A DNA stretch of 11,761 nt from Anaerolineae bacterium (GCA_016934645.1 JAFGSL010000264.1:1-11761), one strand, 5' to 3'. Positions 1 to 6,701 are shown, numbered from the stretch's first letter. Numbers and translations are program-made. The notes: generated from the letters alone by a model not told the origin.

Positions 1-1
1 C

Positions 2-1852
2 TTCGACTTCACGCTGTTCGACGAGACGATTGCCCGGCTCGGCGAGAAGGGCATCGCGACGATCCTCTGCACGCCGACGGCGACGCCGCCCCGCTGGCTG
101 ACGTACGCACACCCCGATGTGCTGCGCGTCAACGCGGATGGCGTGGCGATGCAGCACGGTTCGCGGCAGCAAGCCTGCCCGAGCAGCCCTGTCTTTCGCA
201 TGTACAGCCGCAGGATTACCCAGGCGATGGCCGAACACTACGCGGACAATCCCCACGTCGCTGGCTGGCAGACCGACAATGAGTTGAACTGCCACTTCAG
301 CGAGTGCCATTGCGAGAACTGCCAGGCGGCGTTCCGCGAATTCCTGCGCGAGAGGTATCACGACGACATTGACGCGCTCAATGCCGCGTGGGGGACCGCT
401 TTCTGGGCACTCACCATCAACACCTTCGATCAAATCCAGACGCCCAAGAACGCCAAGCCCGCCTACGCCAACCCCGCGCACCTGCTGGACTACGCCCGTT
501 TCATCTCGTGGAACATCACCCGCTTCCAGCACGAGCAGGTAGAAGTGCTGCGGACGGTGAATCCGGCGTGGTTCGTCACGCACAACGGGACCTTCCGCCA
601 CCTCGACTATCGCGGCGAGTTCACCCAAGACCTGGACTTCCTGGGCTTCGACGTGTACCCATTCTTCGATCCCGATCCGATGCACCGGCCCCTCAGCCAG
701 GCATTCAACCTCGACCACGCCCGCGCGTGGTCGGGCAACTTTATGATCCCGGAACAGCAATCCGGGCCGGGCGGGCAGGGCGGTTACTTCCACGACAACC
801 CCGAACCGGAAGAAATCAAACGGATGGCTTACACATCCATCGCCCACGGTGTGGACAGCCTTCTGCTGTTCCGCTGGCGGACGTGCCGCTTCGGCGCGGA
901 GGAGTACTGGTGCGGCATCCTCGATCACGATAACGTGCGCCGTCGCCGTTACGACGAGGTCAAGACGCTCGGTCAGGAGCTACAGGTCGTCGGCGCGGAG
1001 GTGCTGGGGACGCACGTGCGGGTGGACGTCGGCGTTGCCGCCGCCGACATGGACGTCTACGACGCGCACGAGGCGCTTTCGCTGGGCTTGCCGTCGCCGC
1101 ACCAGGTTGCCGCGACAGTTCATAACTTCTTCTACAAGCGCGGCTACGCGGTGGGCTGTGTCCATCCTTCGGACGATTTGAGTGGCTTGAAGGCCTACAT
1201 CATTCCTCACTGGGCGCTTTTCAATCTTGAATGGCTGCCCAATTTAACGAGCTTTGTTGAGAATGGCGGTACACTCGTCATCGGCGCGCGGACGGCGACG
1301 AAGGACTGGAATAACAACGTTGTCGCCCAGACGCCACCGGGCGCACTCATCCCGCTGACGGGTGCGCGCGTTGCTGAATACGGCCGTCAGAACGCACCGG
1401 ACAAACGTCCACTGAAGATCAACTTCCCCAAAGCCAAGGTGCCCACATCGTACTGGTACGAGCTCCTGGAGGTGATGCCCGGTTCTGCTGTTATGGCGCG
1501 CTGGGAGGGACGTCTGCATCTTGAACGAAAGCCCGCCATCATGATGAAGAAGATTGGCGCTGGGGCGACGCTGTACGTGGGTACGTATTTTACCGAGGAG
1601 ATTCTTGAGCAGTTGCTTCCAGTGCTTGAGGAGCGGAACGACCTTGCCCCGTTGTGGCCGTCCGTGCCGGAGAACGTCCACGTCGTCGTGCGGGAAAACG
1701 ACGAGAAACGGCTCTGGTTCTTCATCAACGACACTGACGGTTTCGTCTGTGTCGATAATATTCCGGAGGGGGAGGACCTGGTTAAGGGACGGATCACGGG
1801 CAAGTTCTATCTGAAGCGCAACGAGGTTGCGGTAGTGAAGCAACGACTATGA
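2..1852 (+). CDS. GH42 beta-galactosidase, 5'-truncated by window edge
   Basis: Hydrolyses terminal beta-D-galactosides, usually from oligosaccharides. The frame is open from base 2; the 616 residues present lack roughly the first 50-60 of a typical 650-690 residue GH42. The visible start begins in the TIM barrel with the family motif TPTATPPRWL. The general acid/base is the Glu of TDNELN (codon 281-283). The nucleophile is the Glu of MIPEQQSGPGG (codon 752-754). Four Cys in QQAC and SECHCENC match the zinc-binding cluster of Thermus-type GH42 enzymes. The barrel is followed by the Rossmann-like trimerisation domain (VHPSDDLSGLKAYIIPHWAL) and a small C-terminal beta domain. No signal peptide can be judged because the N-terminus is outside the window. 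Catalytic residues are intact. Exact substrate (lactose, galacto-oligosaccharide, plant galactan or arabinoside) cannot be read from sequence. Family assignment is very secure. Confidence 0.96.
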   Translation, partial: FDFTLFDETIARLGEKGIATILCTPTATPPRWLTYAHPDVLRVNADGVAMQHGSRQQACPSSPVFRMYSRRITQAMAEHYADNPHVAGWQTDNELNCHFSECHCENCQAAFREFLRERYHDDIDALNAAWGTAFWALTINTFDQIQTPKNAKPAYANPAHLLDYARFISWNITRFQHEQVEVLRTVNPAWFVTHNGTFRHLDYRGEFTQDLDFLGFDVYPFFDPDPMHRPLSQAFNLDHARAWSGNFMIPEQQSGPGGQGGYFHDNPEPEEIKRMAYTSIAHGVDSLLLFRWRTCRFGAEEYWCGILDHDNVRRRRYDEVKTLGQELQVVGAEVLGTHVRVDVGVAAADMDVYDAHEALSLGLPSPHQVAATVHNFFYKRGYAVGCVHPSDDLSGLKAYIIPHWALFNLEWLPNLTSFVENGGTLVIGARTATKDWNNNVVAQTPPGALIPLTGARVAEYGRQNAPDKRPLKINFPKAKVPTSYWYELLEVMPGSAVMARWEGRLHLERKPAIMMKKIGAGATLYVGTYFTEEILEQLLPVLEERNDLAPLWPSVPENVHVVVRENDEKRLWFFINDTDGFVCVDNIPEGEDLVKGRITGKFYLKRNEVAVVKQRL

Positions 1853-1871
1853 TGATGTCTCATTCTCGCTC

Positions 1872-1894
1872 CCTGCCCCTGTCTCGGGGGCAGG
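1872..1894. repeat. G/C-rich hairpin with GTCTC loop
   Basis: Inverted repeat CCTGCCCC / GGGGCAGG, 8 bp arms around a 7-nt loop (TGTCTCG). It lies between the GH42 stop and the GNAT start. There is no T-run after it, so it is not a canonical terminator. A related hairpin (CCCCCG, loop TCTC, CGGGGG) is at 11249-11264, inside the end of the MFS gene, which suggests a small dispersed repeat family. Confidence 0.6.
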
Positions 1895-1916
1895 TGAGCA
1901 AGAGCGCCCAAAGCCT

Positions 1917-2402
1917 GTGGATTCTGTAACCATTCGTTCCTTTCATCCCGAGGATCAGGGTGCTGTCAAAGCCCTGATCCTCGCCGGATTGGAAGAGCAT
2001 TGGGGCGTGCTCGATCTCACGAAAAATCCCGATCTGAATGACATTGCAGCTTCGTATGGCGACGCGGTCTTTCTGACGGCCTGGAGCGGGGAGCGATTGG
2101 TTGGGACCGGCGCGCTTGTCCACGAGGCTGAAGGCGTCGCGCGTATCGTGCGGATGTCGGTTGCCGTGGATATGCGGCGATGTGGTGTGGGCAGAGCATT
2201 GTTGGCGCGCTTGTGTGAGGAGGCGCAGAGTGCCGGATACCGGCGAATCGTACTGGAGACCACGTCGGAGTGGCGGGACGCTATCGCGTTTTATGCGCGC
2301 TTTGGCTTTCGCATCACCGGCGCCTGGGATGGGGACACGCATTTTGTGGTGGATCTGACTGATTGCTGCAATGCCGGACGAGGGGCGTTACCGGATGGAT
2401 GA
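1917..2402 (+). CDS. GNAT-family N-acetyltransferase
   Basis: Transfers an acetyl group from acetyl-CoA to an amine; the acceptor is unknown. The 161-residue length is normal for a single GNAT domain. The acetyl-CoA pyrophosphate loop (motif A, R-x-x-G-x-G) is RRCGVG at residues 87-92, following beta-strand 4 (ARIVRMSVAV). Motif B is AIAFYARFGF at about 122-131, the usual helix and strand at the end of the fold. The start is GTG at 1917, with only a weak purine stretch upstream, so the start is moderately certain; no better in-frame start fits the fold, because IRSFHPEDQ is the normal first strand. The stop TGA overlaps the start of the following HAD gene by 8 nt, indicating translational coupling. 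The last dozen residues (after VVDLTD) look like a non-conserved tail. Could act on a small molecule, antibiotic or protein N-terminus; sequence does not decide. Confidence 0.9.
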   Translation: MDSVTIRSFHPEDQGAVKALILAGLEEHWGVLDLTKNPDLNDIAASYGDAVFLTAWSGERLVGTGALVHEAEGVARIVRMSVAVDMRRCGVGRALLARLCEEAQSAGYRRIVLETTSEWRDAIAFYARFGFRITGAWDGDTHFVVDLTDCCNAGRGALPDG

Positions 2403-3249
2403 CAAAAGCTGCCGGTTGATCGCAGTTGATCTGGACGGCACGCTGTTGCGGAGCGATAGCACATTGGCTCCAGGAGGCGCGCGAGCGCTGGCGGAAGCTG
2501 CACAGTGTGGCGTCTGGGTGGTTCTGGCTTCGGCGCGGAACCCGTATTCTGCAGGTGCTTTCGCTCGCGAGATGGGGCTGCACCACGGCAGTATGCCGCA
2601 TCCATTGATCTGCTCGAACGGCGCGCAGGTGTGGGCGTCACCGGATGGGCCAGTGTGGTCCTGCCGCGGGGCGTCACCGATGATTGCCGAGGCGCTCACA
2701 GGATTGGCCGATGCGCGCGGCTGGAGCCTCGTCACCACAGTGGGCGAGGTGACGTACTTCTGCCAACGACCGGGGCAAGCGCTTGGGGCACGCGATGTGC
2801 ACCATCACATCGTTGCTACGAACGCGGAAGTGCTGCGCTTTGGCGCGCCGGTACGTATTTTGAACTACGAGGCCGAGGCTATTCCAGCCATTCGCGCGTT
2901 ACTCGAGACGGATTTTGCCGGGCAGTATTATCTGGAAACGTACTACTATCCCGACAATACCGTGAAATCCATCGGCGTGTACGCGCCCGGCTCCGACAAG
3001 GGAACGGCGCTGGCGTTGGTGCTGGAGCGTTTGGGGATTGACCAGGAGGCGGTGCTGGCTATCGGTGACAATCCCAACGATCTGCCGATGTTCGCGCAGG
3101 CGCGCATCCGCGTGGCGATGGGCAACGCGACGGCGGACGTCAAGGCGCAAGCGACCGCCATCGCGCCCACCAACGATGAGGAAGGCGTCGCCTGGGCGGT
3201 GAAGCAATTCAATGACCCTTGCGAAGGTTCCGAACCTTCGCAAGGGTAG
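2395..3249 (+). CDS. Cof-type HAD hydrolase (subfamily IIB phosphatase)
   Basis: A cytoplasmic Mg-dependent phosphatase of the HAD superfamily, probably acting on sugar phosphates or other small phospho-metabolites. Motif I is DLDGT (nucleophile D12, acid/base D14). Motif II is the Ser of LASAR (about 46). The motif III lysine is K202 in SDKGTAL, and motif IV is GDNPND (224-229). A type IIB alpha/beta cap spans about residues 80-190. At 284 residues it is normal for Cof proteins. I chose ATG 2395 because AGGGG ends about 8-9 nt before it and the protein then starts close to the first strand. An ATG at 2371 (8 residues longer) has no ribosome binding site. It overlaps the GNAT stop, so the two are probably co-transcribed. 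The last 11 residues (DPCEGSEPSQG) are encoded by a 33-bp palindrome that also provides the TAG stop. This tail is not part of the fold and looks like a repeat insertion. Confidence 0.92.
   Translation: MDDKSCRLIAVDLDGTLLRSDSTLAPGGARALAEAAQCGVWVVLASARNPYSAGAFAREMGLHHGSMPHPLICSNGAQVWASPDGPVWSCRGASPMIAEALTGLADARGWSLVTTVGEVTYFCQRPGQALGARDVHHHIVATNAEVLRFGAPVRILNYEAEAIPAIRALLETDFAGQYYLETYYYPDNTVKSIGVYAPGSDKGTALALVLERLGIDQEAVLAIGDNPNDLPMFAQARIRVAMGNATADVKAQATAIAPTNDEEGVAWAVKQFNDPCEGSEPSQG
3215..3247. repeat. 33-bp perfect palindrome at the HAD gene end
   Basis: Arms ACCCTTGCGAAGGTTC (3215-3230) and GAACCTTCGCAAGGGT (3232-3247) pair perfectly over 16 bp around a single central C. The element encodes the C-terminal tail of the HAD protein, and the first T of its TAG stop is the last base of the element. 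A run of five T (3257-3261) starts 9 nt after the stem, so it may act as an imperfect terminator. More likely it is a dispersed REP/MITE-like palindrome. Confidence 0.85.
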
Positions 3250-3260
3250 TGTAGAATTTT

Positions 3261-3304
3261 TGCGCACGCTTAATTTGTGCACACGCTTAATTTATGCGCA
3301 CGCT
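3261..3304. repeat. 17-bp tandem direct repeat, 2.6 copies
   Basis: Unit 1 is TGCGCACGCTTAATTTG (3261-3277), unit 2 TGCACACGCTTAATTTA (3278-3294), and a third partial unit TGCGCACGCT covers 3295-3304. Units 1 and 2 differ at two positions. It lies in the spacer between the HAD gene and the methyltransferase. No function is evident; it could be an iterated binding site or simple slippage. Confidence 0.75.
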
Positions 3305-3308
3305 CCGA

Positions 3309-3326
3309 GGGGGACGCCAGTCCCCC
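3309..3326. repeat. Short hairpin GGGGGAC/GTCCCCC
   Basis: Seven-bp perfect stem (3309-3315 with 3320-3326) and a GCCA loop, immediately downstream of the 17-bp tandem repeat. It is not followed by T residues, so it is not a typical intrinsic terminator. Confidence 0.6.
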
Positions 3327-3353
3327 GTTGAAGGCCGAGATGATCTGTAAGAC

Positions 3354-3371
3354 GCGGATCTGGCGATCCGC
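3354..3371. repeat. Short hairpin GCGGATC/GATCCGC before methyltransferase RBS
   Basis: Seven-bp perfect stem (3354-3360 with 3365-3371) with a TGGC loop, ending 11 nt before the Shine-Dalgarno sequence AAGGAGG at 3383-3389. If it lies in the leader of the methyltransferase mRNA it would fold just upstream of the ribosome site but would not mask it. Confidence 0.55.
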
Positions 3372-3399
3372 TCGAAGCAAATAAGGAGGAATTTACACG

Positions 3400-4242
3400 A
3401 TGGCCGATTTGCCGGAACGAATCAACGATCCACTGCCCGAAGTGACGGCGCATTACGAAGTCAGTGACGAAGCCGAGCGGCTGCTGCGTATCTCGGGACA
3501 GCTCGAGCGTGTGCGGACGCAGGAAATTCTCACGCGGTATCTGCCTCCGTCGCCCACCGTGATCCTGGATGTGGGCGGCGGCTCGGGTATTCATGCCCTA
3601 TGGCTGGCGGAGAAGGGATACGAGGTTCATTTGATCGATCCGGCGCCCAAACACGTTGCTCAGGCGCGGGCAGCCTCAGCGGCGCAGCCGGCGTATCCCC
3701 TCGCCAGCGCCGAAATCGGCGATGCGCGGGCGCTGCAATGGCCCGACGCCAGCGTCGACGTCGTGTTGCTGCTGGGGCCGCTGTACCATCTGCCGGAGCG
3801 CGAGGAACGGGTGCAGACCTGGCAAGAAGCCCGTCGCGTGGTGCGGGAAGGCGGCCTCGTCGTCGCGGCAGCCATATCGCGTTTTGCCTCGACGATGGAT
3901 GGGCTGTTCTCCGGCTTCCTGGACGATCCCGCGTTTGTGCGTATCGCCCAGGAGGATGTGCGCAGCGGGCAACATCGCAACCCGACGCAGCATCCCGGCT
4001 ATTTCACCACCGCTTACTTCCACCATCCTGATGAGTTAAAATGTGAGATCGCCTACGCGGGTCTACACCACGAAGCGACGCTGCCCGTAGAAGGCATCGG
4101 CTGCATGTTGCAGAACTTCGAGGAGCATTGGCAGGATGCCGGGCGGCGCGAGCGCTTGCTGGAGGCGCTACGTTGGCTCGAAGGTGAACCGTCCCTGCGC
4201 GGTGCTACCGGACATCTGCTGGCGATTGCGCGGAAAGTTTGA
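3400..4242 (+). CDS. Class I SAM-dependent methyltransferase
   Basis: Methylates an unidentified small-molecule or macromolecular substrate using S-adenosylmethionine. Motif I is VILDVGGGSG (about residues 54-63), and the acidic residue at the end of strand beta-2 is D80 (VHLIDP). GDAR at 107-110 marks the adenine-contact region, and LLLGPLYHL (123-131) is the strand beta-4 signature typical of a broad group of stand-alone bacterial methyltransferases. REGGLVVAA is strand beta-5. The 280-residue length includes a C-terminal substrate-binding extension rich in His, Tyr and Phe. The start ATG is well supported by AAGGAGG ending 10 nt upstream. The gene is preceded by a 150-bp repeat-rich spacer and followed by another, so it is probably a single transcription unit. 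Specific substrate cannot be inferred. Confidence 0.92.
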   Translation: MADLPERINDPLPEVTAHYEVSDEAERLLRISGQLERVRTQEILTRYLPPSPTVILDVGGGSGIHALWLAEKGYEVHLIDPAPKHVAQARAASAAQPAYPLASAEIGDARALQWPDASVDVVLLLGPLYHLPEREERVQTWQEARRVVREGGLVVAAAISRFASTMDGLFSGFLDDPAFVRIAQEDVRSGQHRNPTQHPGYFTTAYFHHPDELKCEIAYAGLHHEATLPVEGIGCMLQNFEEHWQDAGRRERLLEALRWLEGEPSLRGATGHLLAIARKV

Positions 4243-4249
4243 AAAGACA

Positions 4250-4314
4250 AATGTAGCGCAAGCTGTCAGCTTTCGGCTTGCGGGAGAGAGGCAAACTAAC
4301 AGTTTGCCTACATT
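4250..4314. repeat. TGTAG...CTACA-bounded double-hairpin element
   Basis: About 65 bp between the methyltransferase and the GH16 gene. Outer arms AATGTAG (4250-4256) and CTACATT (4308-4314) enclose two hairpins. One is CGCAAGC / GCTTGCG (4257-4263 with 4276-4282). The other is AGGCAAACT / AGTTTGCCT (4289-4297 with 4301-4309), a perfect 9-bp stem with an AAC loop; its 3' arm overlaps the outer arm by two bases. It contains no open frame. The short terminal inverted repeats and lack of coding content resemble a non-autonomous mobile repeat (MITE/REP-like). It could alternatively act as an attenuator or mRNA-stability structure for the GH16 transcript. Confidence 0.7.
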
Positions 4315-4333
4315 GTGTGATGGGAGAGATACC

Positions 4334-5167
4334 ATGCGCGGATATGTGATGCTTTGTATGGGTTTGTTACTCGTAGGGCTGACGGCATGTGCGGCGGCGG
4401 AACCGACGCCTTTCAGCATCACCACGTCTGGTGGGACGTGGGACCTGGTCTGGTCTGACGAGTTTGACTACGAAGGCCTGCCCGATCCCGAAAAGTGGGG
4501 CTACGAAGTCGGCTACATTCGCAACGACGAGTTGCAATACTACACCGAGAAGCGCGAGGAAAACGCGCGCGTGGAGGACGGCGTACTCATCATCGAAGCG
4601 CGCAAGGATGGCGACGTTGTGCCGGGCGCAAACCGGGGTTACACGTCCGCCAGCCTGATCACCAAAGACACCGCCACGTGGACCTACGGGCGCATCGAGG
4701 TGCGGGCGAAGCTGCCCCAGGGTGTGGGGACGTGGCCCGCGATCTGGACGCTGGGCGTGAACATCGACGAAGTGGGCTGGCCCGCGTGCGGTGAAATCGA
4801 CATTATGGAGCACGTGGGTTTTGCGCCGGGCTTGCTCCACGGCACTGTCCACACCGAGGCGTACAATCACGTGAAGGGAACCGCCAGGGGTGGCAGCCTC
4901 TACCGGCCAGACCCCTATGAAGATTTCCACATCTATGCCATCGAGTGGTTTGAGGATCACATCGATTTTTACATCGATGAATACAAGTACTTTACCTTCA
5001 AAAACGAGAACGCCGGCGTGGACACCTGGCCCTACGACGCACCGCAGTATCTCATCCTCAATCTGGCAATTGGCGGCAGTTGGGGCGGGCAGCAGGGCGT
5101 GGATGACAGTATCTTTCCGCAACCGTACATCATTGACTACGTAAGAGTGTTTAAGCACGTGGAGTAA
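4334..5167 (+). CDS. GH16 endo-beta-glucanase (laminarinase-like) lipoprotein
   Basis: Cleaves internal beta-1,3 (possibly mixed beta-1,3/1,4) glucan linkages outside the cell. The start at ATG 4334, with GGGAG a few bases upstream, gives a lipoprotein signal peptide. It has a hydrophobic stretch MLCMGLLLVGL, then a lipobox LTAC with Cys19 as the lipidated residue. The mature protein is a single GH16 jelly roll beginning at WDLVWSDEFDY. The active-site motif is GEIDIMEH: nucleophile E154 (codon 4793-4795), D156, and acid/base E159. The E-x-D-x-x-E spacing (beta-bulge type) points to laminarinase-like subfamilies rather than lichenases. Aromatic cleft residues such as WPAIW and the closing IIDYVRVFKH strand are present. 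The 277-residue length is complete for a catalytic-domain-only enzyme; no carbohydrate-binding module is seen. An earlier in-frame ATG (4136) lies inside the methyltransferase and is rejected. The next gene starts 13 nt after the stop. Confidence 0.94.
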   Translation: MRGYVMLCMGLLLVGLTACAAAEPTPFSITTSGGTWDLVWSDEFDYEGLPDPEKWGYEVGYIRNDELQYYTEKREENARVEDGVLIIEARKDGDVVPGANRGYTSASLITKDTATWTYGRIEVRAKLPQGVGTWPAIWTLGVNIDEVGWPACGEIDIMEHVGFAPGLLHGTVHTEAYNHVKGTARGGSLYRPDPYEDFHIYAIEWFEDHIDFYIDEYKYFTFKNENAGVDTWPYDAPQYLILNLAIGGSWGGQQGVDDSIFPQPYIIDYVRVFKHVE

Positions 5168-5180
5168 AGGAGTTGATTTG

Positions 5181-5645
5181 ATGATCCCGCAAGTATTGGC
5201 GATCACGACGGTGACACGAGACGGCAAAGTAAGCATCAGAAAGGTTGTCAAGCAGCACCTGGGGAGTGACTCGCTTTATGTTGATGTGCAGGACGAGATC
5301 CATCTCGTCAGCAAGCCATCCGCGACCACGCAGACGGTGACGGTGCACGGCTCTCGGATAGTGTTACCTTCCAACGTGTTACGAATTCTGGGGTTGCCCT
5401 CAGGCGCGCTATTGGCTTTTGTATCTCGGCCGAACAGCGCGGTGGCATTGAAGCGGATGACGGTCGAAGAACGCCCCAGCGATTTTCCCCATGTTGCCGA
5501 TGTCGAAACGCCACACACATTGGTGCGTATCGCCTACACCAATCCGATGCCCGATGTGCTGTTGCCCCAATTGCAGGCACAATACGCGAACACGCGCCTT
5601 CGCTACGACGTGCGCACTTATCTCCAGGGACGGGAATCGTTCTAG
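5181..5645 (+). CDS. Tandem AbrB-like protein, N-terminal part of a TAG-interrupted gene
   Basis: 154 residues ending at an in-frame TAG. Two SpoVT/AbrB-like swapped-hairpin segments are visible. The first is about residues 10-45 (TVTRDGKVSIRKVVKQHLG, then VDVQDEIHLVSK). The second is about 52-93 (TVTVHGSRIVLPSNVLRILG, then FVSRPNSAVALKRM). Such folds usually bind DNA or mediate dimerisation; DNA binding here is an inference only. Residues about 110-154 (NPMPDVLLPQLQAQYANTRL followed by RYDVRTYLQGRESF) are helical. They look like the first helices of the alpha-barrel domain that continues in the same frame downstream. ATG 5181 is chosen over TTG 5178 because AAAGGAG lies 8 nt before it. It follows the GH16 gene by 13 nt and is probably co-transcribed with it. 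As a stand-alone protein it would end in the middle of a helix pair, which argues for one interrupted gene. Confidence 0.75.
   Translation: MIPQVLAITTVTRDGKVSIRKVVKQHLGSDSLYVDVQDEIHLVSKPSATTQTVTVHGSRIVLPSNVLRILGLPSGALLAFVSRPNSAVALKRMTVEERPSDFPHVADVETPHTLVRIAYTNPMPDVLLPQLQAQYANTRLRYDVRTYLQGRESF
5643..5645 (+). other. In-frame TAG splitting one apparent gene
   Basis: TAG is codon 155 of the frame that begins at 5181 and stays open to 6701 in the same phase. Translation on the two sides reads RYDVRTYLQGRESF, stop, AWQARKLLDCAEAGDD, and continues as one helical segment. A single C-to-T change in a CAG codon would produce it. No Shine-Dalgarno sequence precedes the first possible downstream start (TTG 5667). 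TAG serves as an ordinary terminator for the HAD, cupin, isomerase and FKBP genes here, so general recoding of TAG is unlikely. Confidence 0.75.
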
Positions 5646-5666
5646 GCGTGGCAAGCTCGCAAGCTG

Positions 5667-6701
5667 TTGGATTGTGCCGAGGCCGGCGATGACGTCTTGC
5701 ACGAGCAGTTGATCGAAGCGCGGCTATCGCAGCAAGCCGGTGACGGTTCTTGGGATGGTAATGTCTTACTTACGGCGCGCAATCTACGAGAACTGGCGGA
5801 CTTAGGATTGACGCGGGACGACGTGTCCATCCAGCGCGCCGTCACGTGGCTGGTGGCGCGCCCGCAATCGAAGCACAATCCTGGACAGTGGTTTGCCGCC
5901 GATGACTTTGTCGAGGAGCAGGCTCAGGTCGTCGCTTCACGGCAGGCGGGCAAGGGTGGACGCTTCCGGAAGATCCTAACTTCGGAGAAAAAGCGGGTGA
6001 TATCGGGCGATAGCCTTATCCAAAAGCCCTGCGGCCCGCGTATCATGTGGCCTAATGGGCTGGTGATCGAGGCGCTGCTGAAGCTGGGTTACGAAGACCA
6101 CGAGCGTGTTCAAACTGCGTTGCGCACGCTGACGACCAGAGAATGGTGTGAGTGCGGGTACCAGCACGGCTTGAGCGATTGGCAGCGCAAGGAACCATTC
6201 ACCGAAGATCAACTGCCAGCTTTCGAACAGGCTTGCATTGCGCAGTATCGCTACGGCGGCTTCAGCGACCTCAAATGGCTCACTGGCCCCGACGCCCCGC
6301 CTCGTGTTGCGTATACTGCAAAACCTGACGGTGATGTCTATGATTTGCGCATACCAAACCATGTCCAGGGGTGCGAGTTCATCACCACGCGTTCGTTGAG
6401 CGAGGTGCAGCATCCCGTCGCGCGCCGCTTCGCGGAGGCGCATCTGTGGCGCTTCGCGGGCCTCCAGTGCGCCGATGGGACTTTCCCTGAAGAGAAGTAT
6501 GGCACCGGCTTCTCGCAGATTGGCATCCTGGAAGCCGTCGCCCGCTACGACCACCTTGCATCCCGCGTTATTCTTATGCGCGCCCTGCCGTGGATTGTAG
6601 AGGCCCAGAATGTCGATGGCTCTTGGGGTACGGGATCGCGCAAGGATGTGGAGACGTGCGCGATGGTTCGAGTTCTGGACCGTTTGGGTTTGTTTTCATA
6701 A
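5667..6701 (+). CDS. Squalene-cyclase-like alpha/alpha-barrel protein, C-terminal part of the TAG-interrupted gene
   Basis: The open frame begins directly after the TAG at 5646; TTG 5667 is the first possible start but has no ribosome binding site. The protein carries repeats of the prenyltransferase/squalene-oxidase type. QW-like motifs are QQAGDGSW (about residues 22-29), LQCADGTF, and QNVDGSWG (about 314-321), alternating with paired helices such as NVLLTARNLRELADLGL and NGLVIEALLKLGY. There is no DXDD or DCTE catalytic motif of true triterpene cyclases, so it is probably a non-cyclase member of the fold with unknown role. His- and Cys-containing segments (REWCECGYQHG, then LSDW) could bind a metal or ligand. 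Read with the upstream 154 codons, the whole would be about 505 residues: two AbrB-like domains plus one barrel. The gene ends directly before the cupin. Function is not recognised. Confidence 0.75.
   Translation: MDCAEAGDDVLHEQLIEARLSQQAGDGSWDGNVLLTARNLRELADLGLTRDDVSIQRAVTWLVARPQSKHNPGQWFAADDFVEEQAQVVASRQAGKGGRFRKILTSEKKRVISGDSLIQKPCGPRIMWPNGLVIEALLKLGYEDHERVQTALRTLTTREWCECGYQHGLSDWQRKEPFTEDQLPAFEQACIAQYRYGGFSDLKWLTGPDAPPRVAYTAKPDGDVYDLRIPNHVQGCEFITTRSLSEVQHPVARRFAEAHLWRFAGLQCADGTFPEEKYGTGFSQIGILEAVARYDHLASRVILMRALPWIVEAQNVDGSWGTGSRKDVETCAMVRVLDRLGLFS

Noticed and set aside
3215..3371. CRISPR-like array in the repeat-rich spacer
   Set aside because: The repeats are contiguous 17-mers and unrelated palindromes with no spacers of regular length, and no cas genes are present.
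4136..4333. Upstream extension of the GH16 protein from ATG 4136
   Set aside because: It would overlap the methyltransferase by about 100 nt, read through the double-hairpin repeat and bury the lipoprotein signal peptide. ATG 4334 gives a proper lipobox.
4367..5251. Long minus-strand open frame (about 294 codons) opposite the GH16 gene
   Set aside because: It mirrors the GH16 codon pattern, has no recognisable domain or ribosome site, and the + strand frame has complete catalytic motifs.
5643..5645. TAG as a sense codon (pyrrolysine or amber recoding)
   Set aside because: The HAD, cupin, isomerase and FKBP genes in the same window all end at TAG in sensible places, and no structure typical of recoding is evident just after the codon.
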